A program made the position numbers and the translations under genes. Positions 30,301-37,922 of a stretch of DNA of 64,000 bases are shown here, one piece after another. The notes below the pieces were generated by a model. That model was not told the DNA's origin. It did not search any database and saw only the letters and a list, made by a program, of their open reading frames with translations. Origin of the DNA: Methanobacteriota archaeon (GTDB lineage: Archaea > Thermoplasmatota > Poseidoniia > Poseidoniales > Poseidoniaceae). The stretch lies in assembly GCA_002722135.1 (NCBI GenBank), contig PBKJ01000011.1:37309-101308 (forward strand), given 5' to 3'. Position 1 is the stretch's first letter, and each line of letters starts with the position of its first letter.

Positions 30301-32744
30301 ACGGCGTGGAGCTCCACGCGGCCACCGCTCAACCGATCAGCTTGGTGATTCAAGACTCGGTGGACCCACCCAGCCAAATCAGCCTTCACTACTGGCTTGG
30401 ATGCAAGGCGAGTCAGGCCATTGGATGCACCGACTACAACTTCGATGGGCTGCCACAAGCCGAAGAATACGAACTGAAGACGGTGTCCTCTCCCGAGGTT
30501 CGGGCGGGAGGCCTCAACATCTTCGAAACCAGCATCGACGATTCGATGTTGGTGCATGGGCAACGTGTGTCCTTCTTCATCAGTGGAAAAGACGCACAAG
30601 ACAACGTTGTGGCCATGGGTGGCGGCCCTGTGTGCCCTGAGGACCTTGGTTCATCGCTCTGTGGCACACGACCCGGTGAGGTGCCTCCAGACTGGTCTGC
30701 GGACTTGGTGACCTACACGGTCCGCGAAGAGTTCCAACCTGAACTCGATGCGGCCAACTCCACCATCGTCGGTCACGATGACGAGGCTCCGCTCCACCCC
30801 GGCGTGCCGTACACGGCACAAATCAGCCTCTCCGACGGAAACGGATGGGATGACATCCAGCAGGTTCAGTTCGCCCTTGGCGGTGATTTTGATGACGATG
30901 ACACGTCGATTTTCATCACCCTCGCGCCGGGGGAGGACGGTTTGCCTGTGGCGCACATGACCACCGGCGGAGAATACCTTGCCGTGAGCAACCTCTACTC
31001 CAACGTGCAGCTGGATGCAGAAGATCCGAATTCGTTGGTCATCAGTGCCCTCTTCCAGTTGACATGGAGTTTCCCAGAATCCTTTGACACGGACGGCGAA
31101 ACCTTCGTGCGTCCTAAGGTTAGGGTCACGGACCAGCCATGCGGCTTGGAGCCGGACGTGCCCTGCTTCGAGGTGGAGGCCAGCCTTAGCAACAACTGGT
31201 GGAGCCTCGACAACGACTTCCGCTTCGACACAGAACAAGGACACATTCGCGCCGTTGAATTGAGGGACGGAACGAACCACTACAGCGAAGACTTTGACGA
31301 GACCATCATCGGAGCGGGTCAAGCCCTTCGCGTCACGGGCCGCGTGCTGTTTTCTGAAGACGAAACACCTGCACCCGCTGGTGCCTTCGACGTGACCTTC
31401 GGGGACTACGATCACGTGTGGGTCACCAGCCCGCGCGCAGACGGTGAATTCTCCTTGGACCTCCTCGTTCCAAGCATCCGTTCCGGGTACCTGGACCTCA
31501 AACTGGGTCTGGATGACTTGCCCGGCCTTGCCGAAGACCAAACGGACATCGTGCCCCGCGTTCAGTTCATCGTGGACAGTTCCTCCCCGACCCTTGCAGC
31601 CGTGACGCTGTCCCGCATCGAGGCGGGTGATGCCCTGCCCATCGGACAAGCCAACGATCTTCTCGTGCAGCTCGAAACCCTCGACGACCATGGATTCGAC
31701 GCGGGGGAGTCTGCCGTGCTTCACTACCGCGTGCGCGCGGGCGAAGCCGAAATCTCGCGTGGTGCGCTTGAACTTCCGGACACGACGCCTTTCGGTGAGC
31801 AGTTCTTCTGGAGCGGTAACCTCGACCTGACGGATGCTGGGGCGACCACGCTGCTCCCCACCTACATGGTGGACGTCTGGGTCTCTGGAAGCGACGCTGC
31901 AGGCAATCCCTTTGACACGACGTCCAACACGGTCGTGACACCCTTTGCCACATGGCCTTTGGCGCTGATTGGCCCATCGATTGACCTCGAAGCAACCTCC
32001 GCCATGTGGGACGATCCCAGCCCCGCACCAAAGAGCGCGGCCGTGCTCGACATCCAAGCCAGCAACGAAGGAGGGAGCGGCGAAATCGCGTTCGTCCTTC
32101 AACGCCGCCAAGACGCGGGCTTCTGGGCAGAAATCGCCCGCGAAGACCTGACCGCGATTGCAGCCTCTGATGTGCAGGTCCAGCTCTCCGTGATGGCCGA
32201 CGGGGAGGTCGGAGACCGCCTTGAACACCGCTTGTTGCTGCTGGTGGACGGGGTCGAAGCCGATCGCGTTCCTCTTGCACCGCTCTTGCTGACCGAGGAG
32301 GTCGCACGAGACGGTGATGCGCTGCGGGAAGACATCGGGGAGCAACGCTTCAGCCTCTTCCTCTACGTCATCACCATGCTGTCCCTCTCCGCTGCCGTGT
32401 GGATGCTCGTCGTCTACCGTCGCATGGCGTACGGTGACGACAGCGTCGCCTCTGAAGACCAAACAAAGGCCGTGATGGCTGAGATGAGTGAGGCTCCGAA
32501 GGCGCTTCCCGAGTTGGCGGACCTGCCACCGCCTCCCGGCCTGAACATCGAATCCTCCACGCCCGTGCCTCCCGGCTTGCACATGCCAGCCCCAGCACCT
32601 GTGGTTGAGGCAACGCCGCCGGCGCCGACCTACACCACCGATGACCCTCGAGGTCTACCGCCAAAGCCGCCGACGGGCTTGCCTGCAGGCTGGACCGAGG
32701 AACAGTGGGCGCATTACGGATGGTCCTACCTCGACGCCCAGTGA
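27309..32744 (+). CDS. Giant membrane-anchored surface protein with GWTxEQWxHYG tail
   Basis: An 1811-aa protein. ATG 27309 starts a signal peptide (VDARLPSRKSIAPAVMLTLLMMLMSASPLL) and lies 27.5 nt after a TTCAAA box; the ORF-track start overlaps the previous gene. The long extracellular part is beta-rich, with a probable propeller-like region near 200-520 (DREDGTFWVAHNSQRRLVEYN) and Ig-like modules afterwards; no enzyme motif recognised. Near the C-terminus a membrane helix (FSLFLYVITMLSLSAAVWMLVVY) is followed by a Pro-rich cytoplasmic tail ending LPAGWTEEQWAHYGWSYL. Almost the same ending is found in the subtilase at 57288-62159. Role unknown; probably surface assembly or substrate capture. 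Confidence 0.8.
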   Translation: MVDARLPSRKSIAPAVMLTLLMMLMSASPLLTALAPNAEASGVARHAYGFSDGSTEYVALYQGASPDTGAKVQIPVGAEVVDVSMTLSGASSTGWSSTSSATTEDWQAGEGSGVDARSPVLTLQQATPTTEFFPHGLDTVIDPSSTAWHDNGSYAVRQPHTSNSTETRFSQQVQRTSSTLTPQGQGAVLKHHDWIFVSTWNSNNLSNVVKAHYPNNLTRAWGVTIDSTASACVLPQTHSSTYYGQYGFRDWALADDERLLAILSGYKYFYGSTAPTQYHRVLELDVSSDDEWVCTASYDISPQFGDYTGIAYDREDGTFWVAHNSQRRLVEYNMADGTWSRNSEMFSYSSSASSAWECGTTGQMVRGLEVQGNTFYMRCQKDSYYNDRDTLEAWSVSGASTSLVPQSGIREISSLGYGLQWDGTRFVTVDSGYSTWSGKTLYYREFGTGWTYETIAAPGTTTWYGPVTTSAEDVLSVNTRVGWSAASIGDRVDHWVSADNGTHWSSVTANETIHFAHPGNELVWKAQMIGSSAVSWWVELEHDTEYTSVGSWTSPSIPTGTKVGKVRPTWVADEPAGTSITVYVSNNDGTDWYEATNGQEIGFPTEAAGSALRYSIQLDTTDVTVTPSVTSFTLEYEEGYPDRPRIDVGNDGSYDWESLLFLNESSVDASDDSIVDQDVKDTPTLVSAFNDAIPDNGDGTVDITLAVKAASPGRIKISNLDVAYVMQTRAIGASLEGGMLAPDGAHRDLVVDVARGDDVTRVNRVDVTLQNSHGEDPTVQWSRGDQCSVISDGGGVVHFDAGNCTSTSVSDSITRIRIPTLVDWSWNDEVAMEANITVVDPIGEKVTDWTTTGLDVRIENDIQLDGLRVFDETGRELYPLDWVRGGYNLSFAGKIHFEGSQLNPLGGEFDLRVLGQNVTYDGDPIGEPVVLATTSNPSFGEYNITFQSPLESAPGGMVFHVEAVDMVNGSVFTNPGYNTIRLTLDGNSPLVLSSDPMDGVELHAATAQPISLVIQDSVDPPSQISLHYWLGCKASQAIGCTDYNFDGLPQAEEYELKTVSSPEVRAGGLNIFETSIDDSMLVHGQRVSFFISGKDAQDNVVAMGGGPVCPEDLGSSLCGTRPGEVPPDWSADLVTYTVREEFQPELDAANSTIVGHDDEAPLHPGVPYTAQISLSDGNGWDDIQQVQFALGGDFDDDDTSIFITLAPGEDGLPVAHMTTGGEYLAVSNLYSNVQLDAEDPNSLVISALFQLTWSFPESFDTDGETFVRPKVRVTDQPCGLEPDVPCFEVEASLSNNWWSLDNDFRFDTEQGHIRAVELRDGTNHYSEDFDETIIGAGQALRVTGRVLFSEDETPAPAGAFDVTFGDYDHVWVTSPRADGEFSLDLLVPSIRSGYLDLKLGLDDLPGLAEDQTDIVPRVQFIVDSSSPTLAAVTLSRIEAGDALPIGQANDLLVQLETLDDHGFDAGESAVLHYRVRAGEAEISRGALELPDTTPFGEQFFWSGNLDLTDAGATTLLPTYMVDVWVSGSDAAGNPFDTTSNTVVTPFATWPLALIGPSIDLEATSAMWDDPSPAPKSAAVLDIQASNEGGSGEIAFVLQRRQDAGFWAEIAREDLTAIAASDVQVQLSVMADGEVGDRLEHRLLLLVDGVEADRVPLAPLLLTEEVARDGDALREDIGEQRFSLFLYVITMLSLSAAVWMLVVYRRMAYGDDSVASEDQTKAVMAEMSEAPKALPELADLPPPPGLNIESSTPVPPGLHMPAPAPVVEATPPAPTYTTDDPRGLPPKPPTGLPAGWTEEQWAHYGWSYLDAQ

Positions 32745-32753
32745 GGCTCGCTC

Positions 32754-33197
32754 ATGGTGTCCAACGACGTCGAGGGCATGGTGACGCTGACTGAGCGGAT
32801 GGTCCACCTCATCGGGCAATTGGGCATGCCGATTGTTGAGGTCGCCATCGTGCTTCAGCGGCGCATCACCTCGATGGTGGAACCCCTTCAGGCATGGGCG
32901 AATCAGCAGGGCGTTGAACTGGAACCACGGGTGTGCAATCCTTGGCCGTTGGATGAGGATAGCGAGGAGGGGGCCACGTCGGCGTTTACCCTCGACCGCC
33001 TGTTGGACCACGTGGATGCCGACAGGATGGACATCCTTGACACCCTGATTCGCGTGACCCTGCACGAAGTCGATGCAGACCTCATGCACGGCATTCTGGC
33101 GCTTCGACCGTGGGAACACCTTGTCCGCACCCAACTGGCCGCGGCCGACGGCCCGGGCCGCCTGTTCTCGCCTCTGGACATACCTGACGACTTTTGA
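32754..33197 (+). CDS. Small hypothetical protein
   Basis: A 147-aa protein I do not recognise. It is acidic and mostly helical in appearance (VHLIGQLGMPIVEVAIVLQRRITSMVEPLQAW), with no signal peptide, clear membrane helix or cysteine motif. It begins 9 bp after the stop of the giant surface gene on the same strand and has no promoter-like box of its own, so it is probably co-transcribed with it. No alternative ORF fits this interval better. Confidence 0.55.
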   Translation: MVSNDVEGMVTLTERMVHLIGQLGMPIVEVAIVLQRRITSMVEPLQAWANQQGVELEPRVCNPWPLDEDSEEGATSAFTLDRLLDHVDADRMDILDTLIRVTLHEVDADLMHGILALRPWEHLVRTQLAAADGPGRLFSPLDIPDDF

Positions 33198-33204
33198 GCG
33201 CGGG

Positions 33205-33210
33205 TTCAAA
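33205..33210 (+). promoter_or_regulatory. TATA-like box TTCAAA before metalloprotease lipoprotein
   Basis: TTCAAA centred 26.5 nt before ATG 33234. Oddly, a good Shine-Dalgarno sequence (GAGGTGA, 33223-33229) lies between box and start; it would be lost from a leaderless message but useful on read-through RNA from upstream. Confidence 0.45.
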
Positions 33211-33233
33211 TCACGCGACATCGAGGTGACGAC

Positions 33234-34022
33234 ATGCAGCGGGTCGTCCTCGCCCTCATGCTGGCAAGCCTCATGCTCCTGCAAGGTTGCCTTGGTGGGT
33301 TGCGAGATGGCCTCTCAGATGCCTTGCCGGAACAACGAGGGAAGCCTGGAGGCCTGACCTTGGCCTGCCTGTCATCGAGCGAATTCACGGAAATGGTGAT
33401 CGAAATCGATCACGCACCGGGGTACGCCCCTGAAGCATCCACGGTCCAGCTTCTGACCGAACGGCTCGATGACGTGTGCGACAAGCCCGACGGGATTCGC
33501 GCGGTCATCACCGAGACGGAATTCGACCACTCCGGCGCGTGGGGTGCTGAAGACGTTCGCGATCAAGCCTTGGCGTTCCGCGAGGCGCCGCCGATGGACG
33601 GCGCCACGCTTCGATGGCACCTGCTGTTCCCTGCGGGTGGCTACGACGACGACAGCGTCCTCGGTGTCGCCGTGAATGCTGCAGACGTCGCGGTGTTCCG
33701 CGACAGCATCGATGATGCAGAAAACATCCTGCGCCGACCGAGCGCGGAGGACATCGAAAACAGCGTGACGTTGCACGAAGTTGGCCACTTACTCGGTCTC
33801 GTGAACCTGGTGTACACCTCGCCAAGGGATCATGAAGATCCGGACCATCCGGGTCATTCATCAAACGAGGATTCGGTCATGTATTGGGCGGTTGATTCCT
33901 CTTCAATCGGGGCCATTTTCAGCGGGGAATTGCCCAACGATTTCGATGACGACGATCGGGCAGACCTGGAGGATTTGGCTTCGGGTGACCTCGAAGCGAG
34001 CGATCAACTCTGGCGGCCTTAG
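33234..34022 (+). CDS. Metzincin-like zinc metallopeptidase, probable lipoprotein
   Basis: A 262-aa protein. The signal peptide VVLALMLASLMLLQGC ends in a lipobox-like LLQGC (C19), suggesting lipid attachment on the outer face. The zinc motif HEVGHLLGLVN (H181, E182, H185) is followed by a His/Asp-rich stretch (DHEDPDHPGHSS) and a Met-turn-like SVMYW. The eleventh position of the metzincin motif is Asn rather than His, as in some membrane metalloproteases with LGLVN, where a later His probably completes the site. Likely an extracellular peptidase acting beside the subtilases. The 3' end overlaps the convergent small membrane protein gene by 4 bp. Confidence 0.78.
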   Translation: MQRVVLALMLASLMLLQGCLGGLRDGLSDALPEQRGKPGGLTLACLSSSEFTEMVIEIDHAPGYAPEASTVQLLTERLDDVCDKPDGIRAVITETEFDHSGAWGAEDVRDQALAFREAPPMDGATLRWHLLFPAGGYDDDSVLGVAVNAADVAVFRDSIDDAENILRRPSAEDIENSVTLHEVGHLLGLVNLVYTSPRDHEDPDHPGHSSNEDSVMYWAVDSSSIGAIFSGELPNDFDDDDRADLEDLASGDLEASDQLWRP

Positions 34023-34351
34023 ACGCTGAGTCCGCCACGCGCAACGATGGCTGTTGCCGCCCGCCACGCATCGAAAATTGACCAGAGGTACAACCCGATC
34101 CACAGCACAACCGTCAGGGCAAGGGGAATCTGCAGCAGGCCGAAATCAATCCCCTTGCGGTGCTCGCGGTTGATGTGTTGTCCAAGGAAGAGAAACGGCA
34201 CGGCCGCAAGCAGCACCGTGAACAGCGGTCGAGCAGAGCCCCACACGCCGATGCCGAAGGTGATCTCACGCCAGATTTCCTTGATCAGGGTCAGGGGTCC
34301 GACGCGACGGGGGGCCTCGACGGGGAGGGAGACGGTCAACTCCTCGCCCAT
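34019..34351 (-). CDS. Small membrane protein, two transmembrane helices
   Basis: A 110-aa integral membrane protein of unknown function. Two hydrophobic segments are visible: PLFTVLLAAVPFLFLG and GLLQIPLALTVVLWIGLYLWSIF, separated by a polar NREHRKG loop. ATG 34351 is preferred over the TTG at 34357 used in the ORF track because a TTGAGA box is centred 26.5 nt before it. It is divergent from the peptidase-Nudix fusion gene. No family recognised. Confidence 0.62.
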   Translation of the reverse strand: MGEELTVSLPVEAPRRVGPLTLIKEIWREITFGIGVWGSARPLFTVLLAAVPFLFLGQHINREHRKGIDFGLLQIPLALTVVLWIGLYLWSIFDAWRAATAIVARGGLSV

Positions 34352-34374
34352 GGTCAATTGAACACCCTGTTCCT

Positions 34375-34380
34375 TCTCAA
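34375..34380 (-). promoter_or_regulatory. TATA-like box TTGAGA for small membrane protein
   Basis: TTGAGA on the minus strand, centred 26.5 nt before ATG 34351, in the short divergent gap shared with the gene at 34434. The same TTGAGAA box precedes the UPF0201 gene at the same distance. Confidence 0.38.
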
Positions 34381-34404
34381 CGTGTTGGCGACGTGAGCGA
34401 CGAA

Positions 34405-34410
34405 CTCAAG
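34405..34410 (+). promoter_or_regulatory. TATA-like box CTCAAG for peptidase-Nudix gene
   Basis: CTCAAG centred 26.5 nt before ATG 34434, 24 nt from the opposite-facing TTGAGA box, so the divergent pair shares a compact promoter. Confidence 0.35.
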
Positions 34411-34433
34411 TTCCCTCCACGTGAGCAGCAGCC

Positions 34434-35426
34434 ATGCGTCGGGTGCTCATCACGGGCTTTGGTGCATTTTCCACCCACGACACCAACCCAACCGAGGCTT
34501 TGGTGCGGACATGGCCCGACGTCATGGAGGTCCATGACCCGTGGAGCGACCAATCCGAGTTGGTTCACGTGGAAGCTCGCGTGCTCACGGTGGATGAAGA
34601 CGGCGCCTCAGAGACCGCGATCAGGCTCCAATCGGGTGAAGATTGGGATGCCGTCCTTCATCTCGGGCTGTGCGGGTCCTGCTCAAACGCGAGGTTGGAA
34701 TGGCTCGGCAGGGATGCACTCCAGATGCGTGAGCCGGACAACGCAGGTCGACGTGTCACTGATGCCCCAATTACGGGTGCTGGTGACCTCGCTGCAGGTG
34801 TGGACCGCACGCGCTTTGGGCTTGAGACATGCGATCCTGATGCGACGTGGTCGGACGATGCTGGCGGTTACGTGTGCAACGAAACCCTCCATCGTACCCT
34901 CGCTGCATGTGTGTCCTTGACGCGGGCCCCTCCCGTGCTGTTTCTGCACATCCCATCCACGTCACATTGGTCCTTGGACCGGAGCCGAGCACTGGCACAA
35001 GCCGTCGTCACCCGTTTGCTCTATCCTCCAGTGGTTGAGGTCGCAGCGGGCGCGCTGTTCGAGGGGGAGCGACTCCTCGTGGCACGTCGCGGCTCCAACG
35101 AAGCGGCTCCTGGCCAATGGGAGTTGCCCGGTGGCAAATTTGAGGAGAACGAATCCCTTGAGGAAGCGGTGGTGCGTGAGTGGCACGAAGAACTCGGTAT
35201 CGACGTCGTCGCCGGTCGTTACCGTGGGTCCTGGTGGGGCCTGCGGCCGTGGCTAAGGTACCGCATCAACGTCATCGAAGTGAGCACCCTCTCGCCTCTT
35301 CCAGCGGTGCTCGAGTCGTGCGCCCATGATGCGATCACGTGGTTTGGGCCAACGGATGACGTTGACGCGTTTTCTTGGCTCGGGCCCGATCGCGATGTGG
35401 TGCTGACGCTGGTGCCGCGACCATGA
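34434..35426 (+). CDS. Fusion of pyroglutamyl-peptidase I-like domain and Nudix hydrolase
   Basis: A 330-aa two-domain cytosolic protein. Residues 1-195 resemble pyrrolidone-carboxylate peptidase (C15), which removes N-terminal pyroglutamate: MRRVLITGFGAF start, probable catalytic Glu in ARLEWLGRDAL (E89), Cys in AGGYVCNETLH (C148) and His in LFLHIPST (H172). Residues about 200-330 are a Nudix hydrolase with the box GGKFEENESLEEAVVREWHEELGI (233-256), closest in style to MutT/8-oxo-dGTP or NTP pyrophosphohydrolases. Both domains appear to keep their active residues. I know of no established role for this pairing. It is convergent with the UPF0201 gene, stop codons abutting. Confidence 0.82.
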   Translation: MRRVLITGFGAFSTHDTNPTEALVRTWPDVMEVHDPWSDQSELVHVEARVLTVDEDGASETAIRLQSGEDWDAVLHLGLCGSCSNARLEWLGRDALQMREPDNAGRRVTDAPITGAGDLAAGVDRTRFGLETCDPDATWSDDAGGYVCNETLHRTLAACVSLTRAPPVLFLHIPSTSHWSLDRSRALAQAVVTRLLYPPVVEVAAGALFEGERLLVARRGSNEAAPGQWELPGGKFEENESLEEAVVREWHEELGIDVVAGRYRGSWWGLRPWLRYRINVIEVSTLSPLPAVLESCAHDAITWFGPTDDVDAFSWLGPDRDVVLTLVPRP

Positions 35427-35948
35427 TCAGCGCTCAAACCACGTGACGGCTTCCCCGTCACCGTCCATGGCCCGTTCGTCGCCAAGCTGTCGGGGGACAT
35501 GTGCGCGACCAGGGTGGTGGGTGGCGGCAAGCAGCCAATCTGTGAGCCCTTCGCCACGGATTTCGATGGTGAAGACACCCCCGAGCGGCGTATGTCCGGG
35601 AAGGCCGAAGGTGACTTTTCCCGCCATGGCGGCCACGCGTTCAACCGTGAAGGTGGTCACGTCTCCATCGAGGTTGGTGCCCATGGCGTCCAGTGCCGTG
35701 TCGAGGATGCGCTGTTCGTGAAGTTTGGTCAGGACGGTGTCCAAGGGCACCTGCTGCACTTCGATGCTGATGTCCTGCTCGCTTGGATAGGTTGGCTTGG
35801 CCGGCCAAGCCACGTCTCGCGCGTCCGGAAACAATGCGCTGAAGGCCTGCGCGATGCGTTCGCCGTCCTCAGCCCCCCGGATTCGGGTTCGGACGATGAC
35901 GTCCAATCCTTCATCGACGCCCGTGAGGCGAACCCTTGGAGCCGTCAT
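35427..35948 (-). CDS. UPF0201-like conserved archaeal protein
   Basis: A 173-aa cytosolic protein resembling the archaeal UPF0201 family: an N-terminal beta-alpha unit 'VIVRTRIRGAEDGERIAQAFSALFPDA', then a central helix with 'LHEQRILDTALDAM' and a C-terminal 'KVTFGLPGHTPLGGVFTIEI' strand region. The fold is related to archaeal RNA-binding-like proteins, but no biochemical role is established. The assignment is from recalled family patterns. It ends immediately at the convergent stop of the peptidase-Nudix gene and diverges from the glycosyltransferase gene. Confidence 0.6.
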   Translation of the reverse strand: MTAPRVRLTGVDEGLDVIVRTRIRGAEDGERIAQAFSALFPDARDVAWPAKPTYPSEQDISIEVQQVPLDTVLTKLHEQRILDTALDAMGTNLDGDVTTFTVERVAAMAGKVTFGLPGHTPLGGVFTIEIRGEGLTDWLLAATHHPGRAHVPRQLGDERAMDGDGEAVTWFER

Positions 35949-35971
35949 CGCTTCTCCGATGTGGCCTCTCT

Positions 35972-35977
35972 TCTCAA
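35972..35977 (-). promoter_or_regulatory. TATA-like box TTGAGA for UPF0201 gene
   Basis: TTGAGAA on the minus strand, centred 26.5 nt before ATG 35948, identical in sequence and spacing to the box before the small membrane protein at 34351. Confidence 0.4.
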
Positions 35978-36004
35978 TCCATTGGGCCTTCAGCAGGGGA
36001 CATC

Positions 36005-36010
36005 ATCAAG
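36005..36010 (+). promoter_or_regulatory. TATA-like box ATCAAG for glycosyltransferase
   Basis: ATCAAG centred 26.5 nt before GTG 36034. A Shine-Dalgarno-like GGGGGGTGAG lies between it and the GTG, so this start could also be read from a longer message. Confidence 0.33.
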
Positions 36011-36033
36011 TCCGAGGGGGGTGAGCAGCCGAC

Positions 36034-37056
36034 GTGAGTGCTTCGTCACGTTCGAGGATGGCGGTGGTCATCCCTGTGCTTGACGAGGTGAACCACCTTC
36101 CCCTCCTCTTGGCGGACCTCGAGGCTCAAGACTTGCCTGCATCAGACTTCGACGTCCTCGTGCTCGACGGAGGTTCGAGCGATGGGACGCGCGAGTTGCT
36201 CGACCAACATGTCCCTGCGACAGAACACGGTTTCGCCGTGTTGGAGAATCCGGGAAAAACCGTCCCGCACGCCAGGAACATTGCCATGACGCATCTGAGC
36301 GATGACGTGGGTGTCGTGGTTGAATTGATTGGCCACGTTCGGATTTCGCCCAATCACTTGTCCAACCGGAAACGGGCTTGGGAGGCTGGCCTTGCACGCC
36401 ATGGCGATCGACTCGGCGCTTTGGGTGTGCGTGTTCTTGGGCCAGATCGCCCATCGACCGTGGTCGAGGGCTGGGTCGACGGCGCGCTTCACTCATCCCT
36501 CGGGCGTGGTGGCGGACAGTTCGCTCACTTCACGGACGTTGGGCCAACCAAAGTTCCCGCCTTTGCATCGCACAACAGGGCGGCGGTCGAAGCCGTCGGC
36601 GGTTGGGATGTGGCCTTCGCGACCAGTCAGGACAGTGAGCTGGCCATGCGCCTGTTGAGCCACGGCTACGCGATGGAGCGGGACCCCTCGGTCGAGGTAC
36701 GTATGAGCCGGCGAACAAGCCTCCTGAGCCATTGGCGCATGGCCGTCAGGTACGGCTATTGGCGCGGACGGTTGTTACGGTCGTACCCAAGCCGGCTCGA
36801 TCCGAGGGAGTTCGCTCCCCTCATCGGGGCGATGTTGTGCATGGCGCTCCTCATGACGGTCCCAATGTACGTGGCGGTCCCGGTTGGAGCATATGCGCTT
36901 GTCTTGCTGGGGGCTGGCCTGTTCTCTTCCTTGAGCAGAGGACGCTTGAGTCATGCGTTTGGCGTACCGGTGTGCTTGGTGATGCTGCACACAGGTTTCA
37001 CCGTCGGGCTTCTTCGCTCGCTGGTCGCAGGCCCCCCAAGGAAGCGAGACCGGTAA
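36034..37056 (+). CDS. Family 2 glycosyltransferase, membrane-bound (ExoA-like)
   Basis: A 340-aa GT-A fold glycosyltransferase. The nucleotide-binding start MAVVIPVLDEVNHLP and DGGSSDGTRELL are typical of GT2. Downstream VPAFASHNRAAVEAVGGWD and SQDSELAMRLLSHGY correspond to the acceptor/catalytic region of ExoA-type enzymes. The usual metal-binding Asp motif (DxD or DAH/DGH) appears as VELIGHVRI, with Ile where Asp is expected, so metal use may be altered. Two or three C-terminal hydrophobic segments place it in the membrane. It could build the N-glycan or a surface polysaccharide used by AglB (inference). Start GTG 36034; ATG 36058 is an alternative. Confidence 0.83.
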   Translation: MSASSRSRMAVVIPVLDEVNHLPLLLADLEAQDLPASDFDVLVLDGGSSDGTRELLDQHVPATEHGFAVLENPGKTVPHARNIAMTHLSDDVGVVVELIGHVRISPNHLSNRKRAWEAGLARHGDRLGALGVRVLGPDRPSTVVEGWVDGALHSSLGRGGGQFAHFTDVGPTKVPAFASHNRAAVEAVGGWDVAFATSQDSELAMRLLSHGYAMERDPSVEVRMSRRTSLLSHWRMAVRYGYWRGRLLRSYPSRLDPREFAPLIGAMLCMALLMTVPMYVAVPVGAYALVLLGAGLFSSLSRGRLSHAFGVPVCLVMLHTGFTVGLLRSLVAGPPRKRDR

Positions 37057-37104
37057 TGCAGCCCGGACGAACCTCTATGCCTGAACGGTGATGGTGGCAG
37101 GTTC

Positions 37105-37866
37105 ATGGCGGCCAGAAAGGGCATCTCTCAGGGGCTGCTCGTGACCCCTGTCATCATCGGGCTCGGGCTCGATGCCACCGTGACACCGCTCAATGCGATG
37201 CTGGATGTCTCCGCTTGGCTGCGTTGGGTCTACTACGGCAGCCTGTTCCTGATTGGCTTCGTGCTCTTCCGTCGTGCACGTGTTGAGCGCGACCATGAGC
37301 ATCGGCGTTCTGCGTCCCTCAAAGGACTGAAAACGGTCTTCAAAGCGGAAGAGCAAGGATTGTGGGAGCGCAGCGATGCTGCTCCACCGGGTGGGCCCCT
37401 CAGCGTGGAATCAGGTGCGAAGGTTGGCGGTCTGACCCGAGAGGGAAGCGAGGTCAACATCGAGACTGAGGTTGACGTCGAGACGATTCACGGGATGCGC
37501 GTTCAGGCAAGTGATGACGTTCACCGAACCGTGGGTGCCACCGGGAAGGCATCGGGGATGGACACCATGCTTGACGCGCTCGGGCGCATCTTCCGCCGTG
37601 GTGATGATCTCGCTGTGAGCCGACATCAACGACGCAAGGCAACCCTTCAGCAGCGCGCCGAGGGAGACCCACTGATCGCTGCCCGTCCCGTCGCGCCCAT
37701 GGCCATGGAGGCAGGAGGCTTCTCAGAAACCACCACCTCTCTTCAGGCCGTGGCCACGCCACCGCCGCCTCCTGTCTACACGTGCGGTGCATGTGGGGCA
37801 CAGCATGAGCCAGAGGACCGCTTCTGTCCGGCCTGTGGATCCATGCTGCCACAGGTTCGGGCGTGA
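37105..37866 (+). CDS. Membrane protein with C-terminal zinc ribbon
   Basis: A 253-aa protein of unknown function. Two N-terminal hydrophobic segments (QGLLVTPVIIGLGLDATV and WLRWVYYGSLFLIGFVLF) are followed by a basic stop and a long polar, presumably cytosolic region. The C-terminus is a compact zinc ribbon: CGACGAQHEPEDRFCPACG (four Cys). Such ribbons usually mediate protein or nucleic-acid contacts. It lies 48 bp after the glycosyltransferase gene; a TCTATG 28.5 nt upstream is only a weak promoter candidate, so it may belong to that operon. dnaJ follows. Confidence 0.7.
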   Translation: MAARKGISQGLLVTPVIIGLGLDATVTPLNAMLDVSAWLRWVYYGSLFLIGFVLFRRARVERDHEHRRSASLKGLKTVFKAEEQGLWERSDAAPPGGPLSVESGAKVGGLTREGSEVNIETEVDVETIHGMRVQASDDVHRTVGATGKASGMDTMLDALGRIFRRGDDLAVSRHQRRKATLQQRAEGDPLIAARPVAPMAMEAGGFSETTTSLQAVATPPPPPVYTCGACGAQHEPEDRFCPACGSMLPQVRA

Positions 37867-37922
37867 TCCTCCACGGGCGTTGGGTTGAAGACAGCCCCCT
37901 GAGCCAACGGGACGGGGCCGAC

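Noticed and set aside
22892-32582. Minus-strand ORFs of 478 aa and 643 aa opposite the giant surface genes, and similar ones at 4930-6624, 7327-8796 and 11531-13123
   Set aside because: Same shadow effect; each mirrors a well-supported plus-strand protein with signal peptide, repeats or membrane anchor.
37885-37890. TTGAAG upstream of dnaJ as a standard promoter box
   Set aside because: Its centre is 35.5 nt from the ATG, outside the 25.5-27.5 window shared by the other boxes; it may be chance or give a short leader.
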